This document shows, piece after piece, positions 18,802 to 29,561 of a DNA stretch of 38,728 nt. How positions within the stretch are numbered: position 1 is the first letter of the stretch; every line of letters begins with the position of its first letter. This DNA is from an uncultured Spartobacteria bacterium. GTDB lineage: Bacteria; Verrucomicrobiota; Verrucomicrobiia; Chthoniobacterales; UBA6821. The notes beneath the pieces are model-generated. The model had not been told where the DNA came from. It saw only the letters and a program-made list of their open reading frames with translations, and ran no database searches. The position numbers and the translations under genes were made by a program. The stretch covers positions 1 through 38,728 of the forward strand of contig CAIZIQ010000021.1 in the NCBI GenBank assembly GCA_903933015.1, in the 5' to 3' direction.

Positions 18802-19322
18802 GAATCCCCTTCGCCCCCTTCACCATCTAAGCAGCGCACCAGACACTCCTGGATGAAGGCGTAGAAATTCACCTGCATCAGAGCGATCCCTCGTGCATCG
18901 GAAAGATCGGGAAACGATTCATGGGAGAGATCCGCCTCGGTGAATCGATGCTCACCGACTAGGGCGAGTCGCAGCGCATTCAGCGTGGTGAGCCACGCGT
19001 CGGCATGTCCGAGGGGAATCTCCAGGGAGGCCCCCTTCTCCTCGCCTACCTTTTCATCCTGTTCCATGGGCTCCGTCATCCTCTCCAGATCAGCCGCCAC
19101 CATCGAACGCTCCGTCTCGAAATGCCTCCGCAACTCCGGCTGCACATGGTCCTCCCAATCGAGGCGAAGATCCTCATCCTCGCCGGGCGAAGGAAGTAGC
19201 CTTTCACTCCCCTCCGGACAGCGCTCCCAAGGATCGACCGCCACCGCGCGTAGCAACTCCACCAGCAGAGGATGAATCCCCGTGAACAAGGGGTTCCCGT
19301 GATCGTTGATCTCGAAAATCAT
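18798..19322 (-). CDS. DUF2017-like protein
   Basis: Located directly downstream of clpS as in actinobacterial clpS-DUF2017 pairs; ...LGHADAWLTTLNALRLALVGEHRFTE; ATGA overlap with recO. Confidence 0.55.
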   Translation of the reverse strand: MIFEINDHGNPLFTGIHPLLVELLRAVAVDPWERCPEGSERLLPSPGEDEDLRLDWEDHVQPELRRHFETERSMVAADLERMTEPMEQDEKVGEEKGASLEIPLGHADAWLTTLNALRLALVGEHRFTEADLSHESFPDLSDARGIALMQVNFYAFIQECLVRCLDGEGGEGDS

Positions 19323-19334
19323 GCGTCCAGTTCC

Positions 19335-19622
19335 CTAGGAAGATTTCTCAAGAGTCGCCAGCAGGAGGTAGGTATGGAGCTGCTGCACATAGAGCTCAGC
19401 CTGCTCGCGCCCCCCGCTCCAGACCACCGAACGTCCCTTCACATGGACCTCCATCATGTGCTGCTCAGCGCGTTCACGCGTCCAGCCGAAGATCCTGCGG
19501 AAAACCATCGAGACATAGCTCATCAGATTGACCGGGTCATTGTGAACCACGACAAGCCAAGGGAGATCCAACGCCTCCGCAAGATCCGTCTCGGGTGATT
19601 CCAGAAGATCGGGATTCGCCAT
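19335..19622 (-). CDS. clpS: ATP-dependent Clp protease adaptor ClpS
   Basis: PWLVVVHNDPVNLMSYVSMVFRRIFGWTRERAEQHMMEVHVKGRSVVWSGGREQAELYVQQLHTYLLLATLE. Confidence 0.9.
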   Translation of the reverse strand: MANPDLLESPETDLAEALDLPWLVVVHNDPVNLMSYVSMVFRRIFGWTRERAEQHMMEVHVKGRSVVWSGGREQAELYVQQLHTYLLLATLEKSS

Positions 19623-19624
19623 GA

Positions 19625-20215
19625 TCAGACGACTGAGATGGGGGCCGAAAAATCTTCCCGCCCGAGAATGCCTAGGATCAGGAAACGCGAGATGTCTCGC
19701 CCGTCGAGCCCTGAACCCATTCCCTCCTGCAGAAGATAAGCCCCCTCCATGACACGCGGAGGAAGGCTGAAAAGTGCGGCCCGGAGAGCATGGATCACGG
19801 CCAGGTGTCCCGGGGCATCTCCGGCGAGCACCATCGCGCGATAGCGTTCCAACATCCGGTCACCACGCGGTGGTAGAAGCCCGCCAATGAGACGCTTTCC
19901 CTCGGTGCGGCTCTGTAGGGAGAGAGACTTTGGGAGGAACGCCTCCAGCCGACAATCAATCCCGGCGATCTCCAGATTCCCTCCCTGGGAATACTCTCGG
20001 CGCACATCGGCCATGGCGGAGCGGATCGCAGGGGAAAAGAGTGCGGCATTCCAATTCACTACCGAGGCCGCCACGGGGCCACGGACTTCGAGGGTCACCT
20101 CACCCACGGCATCGAGGAAGGGATTGCACAACTCCGCCGCACGCACGATCACCCCGAGATCACTCCCGGAGTCGACCTGCTCCTGCTGGATGGCGACTTG
20201 GCTCCCTGAACTCAT
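19625..20215 (-). CDS. conserved-looking hypothetical protein
   Basis: ORF in an unbroken co-directional run between ybeY and clpS; no family recognised. Confidence 0.6.
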   Translation of the reverse strand: MSSGSQVAIQQEQVDSGSDLGVIVRAAELCNPFLDAVGEVTLEVRGPVAASVVNWNAALFSPAIRSAMADVRREYSQGGNLEIAGIDCRLEAFLPKSLSLQSRTEGKRLIGGLLPPRGDRMLERYRAMVLAGDAPGHLAVIHALRAALFSLPPRVMEGAYLLQEGMGSGLDGRDISRFLILGILGREDFSAPISVV

Positions 20216-20228
20216 GAGCCGAAAGCTA

Positions 20229-20660
20229 TCACAGACCGCGAAGCGCGGCCTTTAAAATCTCCTCCTGCCGGGCATGCATGATCACCCTCTCTTTTTTGCT
20301 CAGGTCATCGTAGCCGAGCAGATGGAGCAGACCATGGATCGCACAGAGGGCCACCTCGTGGTCGGCGGGATGACGAAACTTCTTGGCATTAGCCGCCGCG
20401 ATCGGAACCCCAATCAGGATCTCACCATGCTCGAAGGTGATCACATCGGTCGGCGTCGGATCCTCCAGGAACTCCCCGTGCACCTTGGCGATCGCCGCCT
20501 CACCCAGCAGCGTGATCTCAACCTCGGATGGAAGCTCCAGCCCCTTCTTCCTCGGCTTCTCCAGACACATAGGCAACGCCACTTCCACAATCCGCCGGAT
20601 CTTCGGCAGATCGACCTTCACCGCCCGCTGACGGTTGGCCCAAGTGAGAATGGGGAGCAT
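20229..20660 (-). CDS. ybeY: endoribonuclease YbeY (rRNA maturation)
   Basis: PTDVITFEHGEILI...HEVALCAIHGLLHLLGYDDLSKKE (HGLLHLLGYDD metal motif). Confidence 0.93.
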   Translation of the reverse strand: MLPILTWANRQRAVKVDLPKIRRIVEVALPMCLEKPRKKGLELPSEVEITLLGEAAIAKVHGEFLEDPTPTDVITFEHGEILIGVPIAAANAKKFRHPADHEVALCAIHGLLHLLGYDDLSKKERVIMHARQEEILKAALRGL

Positions 20661-20686
20661 TAGAGGATTTGAATATGGAACTCAGG

Positions 20687-21071
20687 AACTCAGGAAGGGG
20701 AAAAAAGAAGAATATCGCGCAGAGGCGCAGGGGCGCAGAGAAGAATTCCAAGGAGAAGGCTGTTAAGGCTGAAGACAACCAAGCTTGTGGGTACAAGCGC
20801 GGAAGACTGACGAAGTCAGCCCCGAAGGGGTGGCACTGTCCGCCGAGAGGCGGATGCCATCAATTAGGCTGTTAGGAAGGCAAGAACCAAGCGATTGGGA
20901 CCGCCGAGTGCTGGGAGGCACGGCGTAGCCTGTGCGATAGCACAGCCCGGTAGGGCGAGGTGAGCGGGAGCGAACGAGGCAAGTCGCTCGGAAGACCGTG
21001 ACAGAGTCGCAACCCGCGGGGCGGCACCGCTTGCCGGGAGGCAAGTGCCGTCAACTCAGGAAGGGGAAAAA
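20687..21071. repeat. non-coding hairpin-rich element bounded by exact 19-bp direct repeats
   Basis: AACTCAGGAAGGGGAAAAA at 20687-20705 and 21053-21071; bulged GNRA hairpins at 20831-20859, 20902-20925 and 21022-21050; further hairpins GCTTGT-GGGT-ACAAGC, CTGAC-GAA-GTCAG, CCCC-GAA-GGGG, CTGTGC-GATA-GCACAG, GCCC-GGTA-GGGC. Confidence 0.85.
20717..20740. repeat. tandem octamer GCGCAGRG x3
   Basis: GCGCAGAG GCGCAGGG GCGCAGAG; degenerate relative at ~21927-21951 (GCGCGGAG GGGCAGAG AACGCAGAGG). Confidence 0.8.
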
Positions 21072-21171
21072 GTATCTCGATCAGCCAACTCGTGAGCCCT
21101 TTGGTGAGAGAATCTAACCTACAGCGAGATTGTTTTAGGAGATTGGGCCTCTTTTACCTACTTTGGATTGA

Positions 21172-21501
21172 TTGAAGGATGCGATCATACTTTTCTCGGC
21201 CATCTCATTTTTGGCTTACGGGTTGGGCTGTTTTACTTCCCAGCACCTTAAAAAGGAGTTTGTGCGCTTCGGATTCTCCGCTCAGCGCGGGCTGATCGGT
21301 TTGCTTCAGATCTGCGGAGCCCTCGGAGTGATTGCAGGGCTATGGTTTCCCCTTCTTGGGAAGGCGGGGGCAGGAGGACTTGCCGTGATGATGTTTGTCG
21401 GGATCCTGGTGCGCATCAAAATCCGCGACAGCCTGCTTAAGACCATGCCGGCGGTTCTCTACTTTCTGGTGAACACCTACCTGGCGCTCTTCGCCTACTA
21501 G
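21172..21501 (+). CDS. DoxX-like small membrane protein
   Basis: LKKEFVRFGF...LLQICGALGVIAGLWFPLLGKAGAGGLAVMMFVGILVRIKIRD; similar to the convergent neighbour. Confidence 0.75.
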   Translation: MKDAIILFSAISFLAYGLGCFTSQHLKKEFVRFGFSAQRGLIGLLQICGALGVIAGLWFPLLGKAGAGGLAVMMFVGILVRIKIRDSLLKTMPAVLYFLVNTYLALFAY

Positions 21502-21507
21502 GTTCCC

Positions 21508-21870
21508 CTACAGCGCCGCGATCAGCAGAGACAACCCAAGCATTGCCAAGGAGGGCCATGTTTTCTTGAAAGGGTCTTTGACCTTCAAATGCATGGTGAA
21601 GGCTCCCGCCATCAGCACTGCCAACCCGAAAGCTCCAGGGATCACTAGGATGGGAAACCAAATGCCAACCAGCAGTGCCAGTGCGCAGGCGATCTTCAAG
21701 ATCCCCACCAGGTAGAAGAACCAGACAGGCAGCCCATAAGTGGCAAACTCCTCCTTCAGACTCTTGGCTTCACCACCGCGGTAGCCAGTCGACTGGTTGG
21801 CCCGGAGGAGCCACACATTGAGAATCCCAAGACCCACCACGACCTGTAAAACGATGCGAAGGAGTTCCAT
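21508..21870 (-). CDS. DoxX family membrane protein
   Basis: MELLRIVLQVVVGLGILNVWLL...LKEEFATYGLP...LVGILKIACALALLVGIWFPILVIPGAFGLAVLMAGAFTMHLKVKD; longer ORF start (22005) is unlikely. Confidence 0.8.
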   Translation of the reverse strand: MELLRIVLQVVVGLGILNVWLLRANQSTGYRGGEAKSLKEEFATYGLPVWFFYLVGILKIACALALLVGIWFPILVIPGAFGLAVLMAGAFTMHLKVKDPFKKTWPSLAMLGLSLLIAAL

Positions 21871-22041
21871 AACTGCAACTAACGCCACACACCCTGAAAA
21901 GGAAAGGGGAAACGACGAAAGATCTCGCGCGGAGGGGCAGAGAACGCAGAGGATAGAATGAACGATCCGGAAGGAATTACTTGATTCTGCACTTATCCAG
22001 ACCAAGCCTGAACAGCTGACTATTACACCATTAACCGCATC

Positions 22042-22740
22042 ATGATCCGCTGGCGCTGCCTCTTTCTGGTCTATTCAAGAATTGATGTTTCATTGTCACG
22101 AAACCCTTTCTTCCGAAAAAGGTTTGTTCATGAACTGCCAGACGAAGAAGTTAACAATGCAGTTGATTCATTTAAGTCTTTCCCGGCACTTGTCTCTGAT
22201 GTGACGGAACAACAGGCGGGAATTGACTTCGAAGTCATCCACAGCAAGAGGCCCCTCTCAAGCCTCACAAAGATAGGCAAAGACTGTTGGTGGCCATCTC
22301 CAGTAGATGTAGCTGAAGAGCTAAATGATTTTTCCAAACCAGGAAAACACCATTCTATATTTGTCTTCTGGCCTCAAAATAACCTTCAAATAAATAAGTC
22401 CATAAGATCTGCAGGTTGGGGACTCGGCATGGGCGGATCTGCATCTTCAATGGGTGCTACGTATGCTTCAGTTGCCAATACTCATTCTCATGTATGGAAA
22501 ATTCCTTTAGCTGGAGAAGTTTGGCTGCATGAGTGGCTACATGGGGTTTGTTACTATTTCACCCAGTTAGGCTTTAAAATGCCTGATGGCGATGCAGATG
22601 GAGGAGGGCGGCATGGTTACATTCAATCCCCTGAAACTGGTTGGACTGATTACTATCGGGATCTCATGAACGGTAGGGTTTTGGAAGATGGTGAATTAAC
22701 TGGTATACCCAAGCATGCTTGGAGACTCCCGATACAATGA
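22042..22740 (+). CDS. hypothetical protein with HEXXH motif (putative zinc metallopeptidase-like)
   Basis: GEVWLHEWLHGVCYYFTQLGFKMPDGDADGGGRHGYIQSPETGWTDYYRDLMNG; visibly AT-richer than neighbours. Confidence 0.6.
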   Translation: MIRWRCLFLVYSRIDVSLSRNPFFRKRFVHELPDEEVNNAVDSFKSFPALVSDVTEQQAGIDFEVIHSKRPLSSLTKIGKDCWWPSPVDVAEELNDFSKPGKHHSIFVFWPQNNLQINKSIRSAGWGLGMGGSASSMGATYASVANTHSHVWKIPLAGEVWLHEWLHGVCYYFTQLGFKMPDGDADGGGRHGYIQSPETGWTDYYRDLMNGRVLEDGELTGIPKHAWRLPIQ

Positions 22741-22748
22741 GATCCCAT

Positions 22749-22849
22749 AGGCTCGCAAGCTTGGATGGAGAGCAAGGCGGGCAAGCGAAGCTGTGTGAAT
22801 CACACTGCGAGCGCAGACCAACGAAGCTATCCGCCAAGATCGCGAGCCT
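22749..22849. terminator. complex inverted repeat between convergent genes (possible bidirectional terminator)
   Basis: Outer arms AGGCTCGC/GCGAGCCT, inner CTTGG/CCAAG, apical GTGTG-AAT-CACAC. Confidence 0.55.
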
Positions 22850-22852
22850 CCT

Positions 22853-26611
<3,759 letters not shown>

Positions 26612-26673
26612 AGTCAGAAAAGGAACGAATCAGGGAGATTGGAGAAAGGGGTGCCACATGATACGGATTTGGC

Positions 26674-27345
26674 ATGCGGGACGCCACAGAAACGATCGAG
26701 ATCGGGGGAAAGAAGCTCACCATGTCCCTACCGCCTTCCTATAGCAGGGAACCCGCGAGCCGCCGCTTTCCCTGCGTTCTGGTACTGACTCCCGGCCTGA
26801 AGGCTGACACAGCAGTTGCCTCCCTTCATGCCGAAGGAGTGCTGCCGGAAATGCTGGTGGCGGAAATCACGGAAAGCGATCCCGCCGCTCCCATCATCAA
26901 TCCGGTCGCTATGATGACGGAGTTGGCGGAGAGATTCCGCCTGCTCAATACCCCCGTGGCACGCTGGATCGGCGGAACGGGACATGATGCCATCACGGCT
27001 CTGCGCGGCATTCTGGATCACCCCGAAATCTTCGGCGCAGCCCTCTGCCTTTCAACCTCTTTCGAGGGAGTGGAGGGGGCGCCCCCCCCTCATTCCCCGA
27101 TGCTTTTGAACCTTGAGACAAAAACGACCCTCCCAACGGGAGTCCGTCTCTACCTCGACTACGGAACGGTCGGATTAGACGAATGCTACGAACCGTACCA
27201 CCGGGATCTCGGCGCCATCCTACGCGAGAAGGGATGGAAGGAGGGCCGCGAATTCCAGATCAACCGTCATCCCGGAGGCTCGCAGGATATAGCCTCCTGG
27301 CAGCAGAGAATTATCCCCGCTCTCCGTTGGCTGGCAAAGCGCTGA
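26674..27345 (+). CDS. esterase-like alpha/beta hydrolase-fold protein with degenerate catalytic motifs
   Basis: Esterase-D-like layout: WIGGTGHDAITALRGILDHPEIFGAALCLST, LYLDYGTVGLDE, HPGGSQDIASWQQRIIPALRWL. Confidence 0.65.
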   Translation: MRDATETIEIGGKKLTMSLPPSYSREPASRRFPCVLVLTPGLKADTAVASLHAEGVLPEMLVAEITESDPAAPIINPVAMMTELAERFRLLNTPVARWIGGTGHDAITALRGILDHPEIFGAALCLSTSFEGVEGAPPPHSPMLLNLETKTTLPTGVRLYLDYGTVGLDECYEPYHRDLGAILREKGWKEGREFQINRHPGGSQDIASWQQRIIPALRWLAKR

Positions 27346-27363
27346 AGAAGATACTCCCGCTGA

Positions 27364-27951
27364 TCAGGCGACGACCCGAACAGCCATCCGTTGACTGGGA
27401 ACACTCCTCTCCAGAAGTACAAAGCAGGCGGCGAAGAGAAGGTCTCCCAAGAGGCTGTTCCGGAAGAAGGTCCAGGTCGGAGGGAAGCCGGGAAGCCCGC
27501 TCGTCATCGCCTGAGCCCACCCAGAGAAAGTCTGCGGGTAGCCTGCAAGACCGAGCCAACTGCCGGTATTGGTCACCAGATAAAAAACCACCGAGGCCGC
27601 AAGCGTGGAGCCAACAACTGGAAGCAAACCGTGAACTTTGCCGCGCAGGTTCCACCCGAGTCCCACGGCCATCAGGTAGCAGGGGAGCGTCCAAAGGAGC
27701 TGTGAGGAGAGGAGAGGTTCACCCAGATGCAGGTTCAGCATCGCGTCGGAAACAAGGAGAGCGGAGAGCGGAACGATCAACCCGATCCAACCCGGGAGAT
27801 AGAGCGCTCCGCACAGAGCCGCCGCCATGAGGGGGGAGAAATTCGGCAGTGTCTCGGGAGCCAGATCGGCCCGGATCACCCGGAAAAAAGTCCCGAACAG
27901 CAGGAGACAAAGGGCCAGAATGCTGGAGGAGGGACTGCGGAGGGAGATCAT
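27364..27951 (-). CDS. integral membrane protein (possibly DUF6580-like)
   Basis: MISLRSPSSSILALCLLLFGTFFRVIRADLAPETLPNFSPLMAAALCGALYLPGWIGLIVPLSALLVSDAML; multiple TM stretches. Longer ORF to 28110 overlaps rlpA. Confidence 0.65.
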   Translation of the reverse strand: MISLRSPSSSILALCLLLFGTFFRVIRADLAPETLPNFSPLMAAALCGALYLPGWIGLIVPLSALLVSDAMLNLHLGEPLLSSQLLWTLPCYLMAVGLGWNLRGKVHGLLPVVGSTLAASVVFYLVTNTGSWLGLAGYPQTFSGWAQAMTSGLPGFPPTWTFFRNSLLGDLLFAACFVLLERSVPSQRMAVRVVA

Positions 27952-28072
27952 GATAAGTGGTGCTGAAGGATGAATGAAGAACGGTAGCGATGTTGGCATC
28001 ACCCGACATTTGGTCAAGTCGGGTCGGCTTGGGAATGCCCGCCAAGGAGACCAGCGCCCCTCGACTGAATCC

Positions 28073-28534
28073 TTAAGGAAGTTCCCGGTTCGGTTTGGTG
28101 ATGATCTCAATCGGTTTGAGTACCTCCGCGCGAACAGGAATAATCCCGTCGCCGATCATGTCGATTTTCTTCGCAGCAACCATGCTGAGGTCGAGGATTC
28201 TTCCCTTCGCATAGGGACCCCTGTTATTGATCCGGACAACCACGCTCTTCCCGTTCCTGAGATTGGTGACACGAACCATCGTATTGAAAGGCAGGCGCTT
28301 GTGCGCAGCCGTGCAATCCGAGGCATGGTAGTGCTCCCCGTTGGCCGTCAGGCGACCGATCCAGCGACCACCGTAGTAGGAGGCCTTGCCGGTCTCCACG
28401 GCAACGGGCTTCGACTCGTAGAGAGCCAGACCGGCTCCAGGGGAGAGCTCCGGAATCACTGAGGCGCAGCCGCTCATCAGCAAGACAATCAGGATGACTG
28501 CTGCAAGCAAGACCGGCGCGGGGGAAGAGCGCAT
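28073..28534 (-). CDS. rlpA: RlpA-like lipoprotein (double-psi beta-barrel)
   Basis: Lipobox [82 protein letters not shown]. Confidence 0.9.
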   Translation of the reverse strand: MRSSPAPVLLAAVILIVLLMSGCASVIPELSPGAGLALYESKPVAVETGKASYYGGRWIGRLTANGEHYHASDCTAAHKRLPFNTMVRVTNLRNGKSVVVRINNRGPYAKGRILDLSMVAAKKIDMIGDGIIPVRAEVLKPIEIITKPNRELP

Positions 28535-28702
28535 GGCTCCATTGAAGTCACGCAGGGCAGTCAACGGCAAGTCCCCATCGTAGCCAGACACCCTCCACGA
28601 CTTTCAAAAATTCCCACCCTACAGAGAGTTGATCCTTCCTTCGATGGCCTTCAGCGTGTAGCAACTCCCCACAGGGCGTCCCTGCGCACAAGTTCCCAAA
28701 GA

Positions 28703-29335
28703 ATGTCCGGTTCCAAAAAACATCACAGCCACCATCGCCACACCCTGGGCGATGCCCTGCACTTTGCCTCCCGGTTCATCTCACGCCCCGGATCGATCGG
28801 TTCGGTCTGGCCAAGCTCGCGCCAACTCGGGGAGGCAATGATTGAAAACGTTCCCCTGAAAACCGGGGATGTTGTCGTGGAGTATGGTCCCGGAACAGGT
28901 CCCTTCACCAGCGTGCTCAGGGAGCAGATGCCGCCCGGCGTCGAATACCTCGGCATCGAGCGCGATCCGGAACTCCACCGCAATTTGGTCCGCCGCTTCC
29001 CGGGCATGCGTTTTCACCTAGGGTCGGCCGAGGAGACCCATGAAATCCTGGATCATCACCGTCTGGGCAAAGCCCGCCTCGTTCTCTCGGGCCTCCCTTT
29101 TGCCAACATGCCGGCCGACCTGCAGGGGAGAATCCTCAACTCGACGCGCGAGGCCATGCACCATGACGGGGTCTTCCGAACCTTCACCTACCTGCTCTCG
29201 GCGATGAGTCCCCGAACCAAGCATTTCAAACGACTGGTCGGCGAACATTTCCATCACCACCACGGGGGAAAGACGGTGATGAAGAATTTCCCGCCGGCCA
29301 AGGTGATGAGCTACTCGAAACCGACGAACAAGTAG
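28703..29335 (+). CDS. SAM-dependent methyltransferase, phospholipid N-methyltransferase (PmtA)-like
   Basis: FISRPGSIGSVWPSSRQLGEAMIENVPLKTGDVVVEYGPGTGPFTSVLREQMPPGVEYLGIERDPELH; SGLPFANMPADL. Confidence 0.75.
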   Translation: MSGSKKHHSHHRHTLGDALHFASRFISRPGSIGSVWPSSRQLGEAMIENVPLKTGDVVVEYGPGTGPFTSVLREQMPPGVEYLGIERDPELHRNLVRRFPGMRFHLGSAEETHEILDHHRLGKARLVLSGLPFANMPADLQGRILNSTREAMHHDGVFRTFTYLLSAMSPRTKHFKRLVGEHFHHHHGGKTVMKNFPPAKVMSYSKPTNK

Positions 29336-29451
29336 GTGCTTGGCAATCGGTGGTGGGATCGCGGGAGTCGGATCGAATCAGATATTCTTGGGAATCTTTG
29401 GGGCCGATCTCCTACTGTATCCCTATTACTTATCTCCGATTCCCCAAAAAG

Positions 29452-29476
29452 TGGCTGCCTCGCATGGTTTCGAACC
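29452..29476 (-). repeat. partial copy of tRNA-Gln 3' end (att-like site)
   Basis: Plus strand TGGCTGCCTCGCATGGTTTCGAACC matches 31044-31068 TGGCTGCCTCGCATGGATTCGAACC at 24/25. Confidence 0.85.
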
Positions 29477-29561
29477 TTGTGTAGGGAACTTGTGGCGCAG
29501 TCGAATTACAATAAGCTTCTTACGAATTGACCGTAAACGGATGGTTGCTTATCTGTCACAT

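Noticed and set aside
20763-21044. 93-aa minus-strand ORF inside the hairpin element
   Set aside because: Low-complexity Arg/Ser/Pro/Leu-rich translation forced by inverted repeats; no plausible protein character.
20687-21071. Possible tmRNA, RNase P RNA or SRP RNA
   Set aside because: None of the conserved signature segments I know for these RNAs could be found; remains an unassigned structured element.
27183-27830. 215-aa plus-strand ORF, Arg-rich
   Set aside because: Overlaps the end of the esterase-like gene out of frame and is antisense to the membrane protein; no motifs.
29340-29561. N-terminal extension of the islet ORF
   Set aside because: The extension reads across the tRNA-Gln fragment; a signal peptide begins at the ATG at 29562, so the shorter form is preferred.
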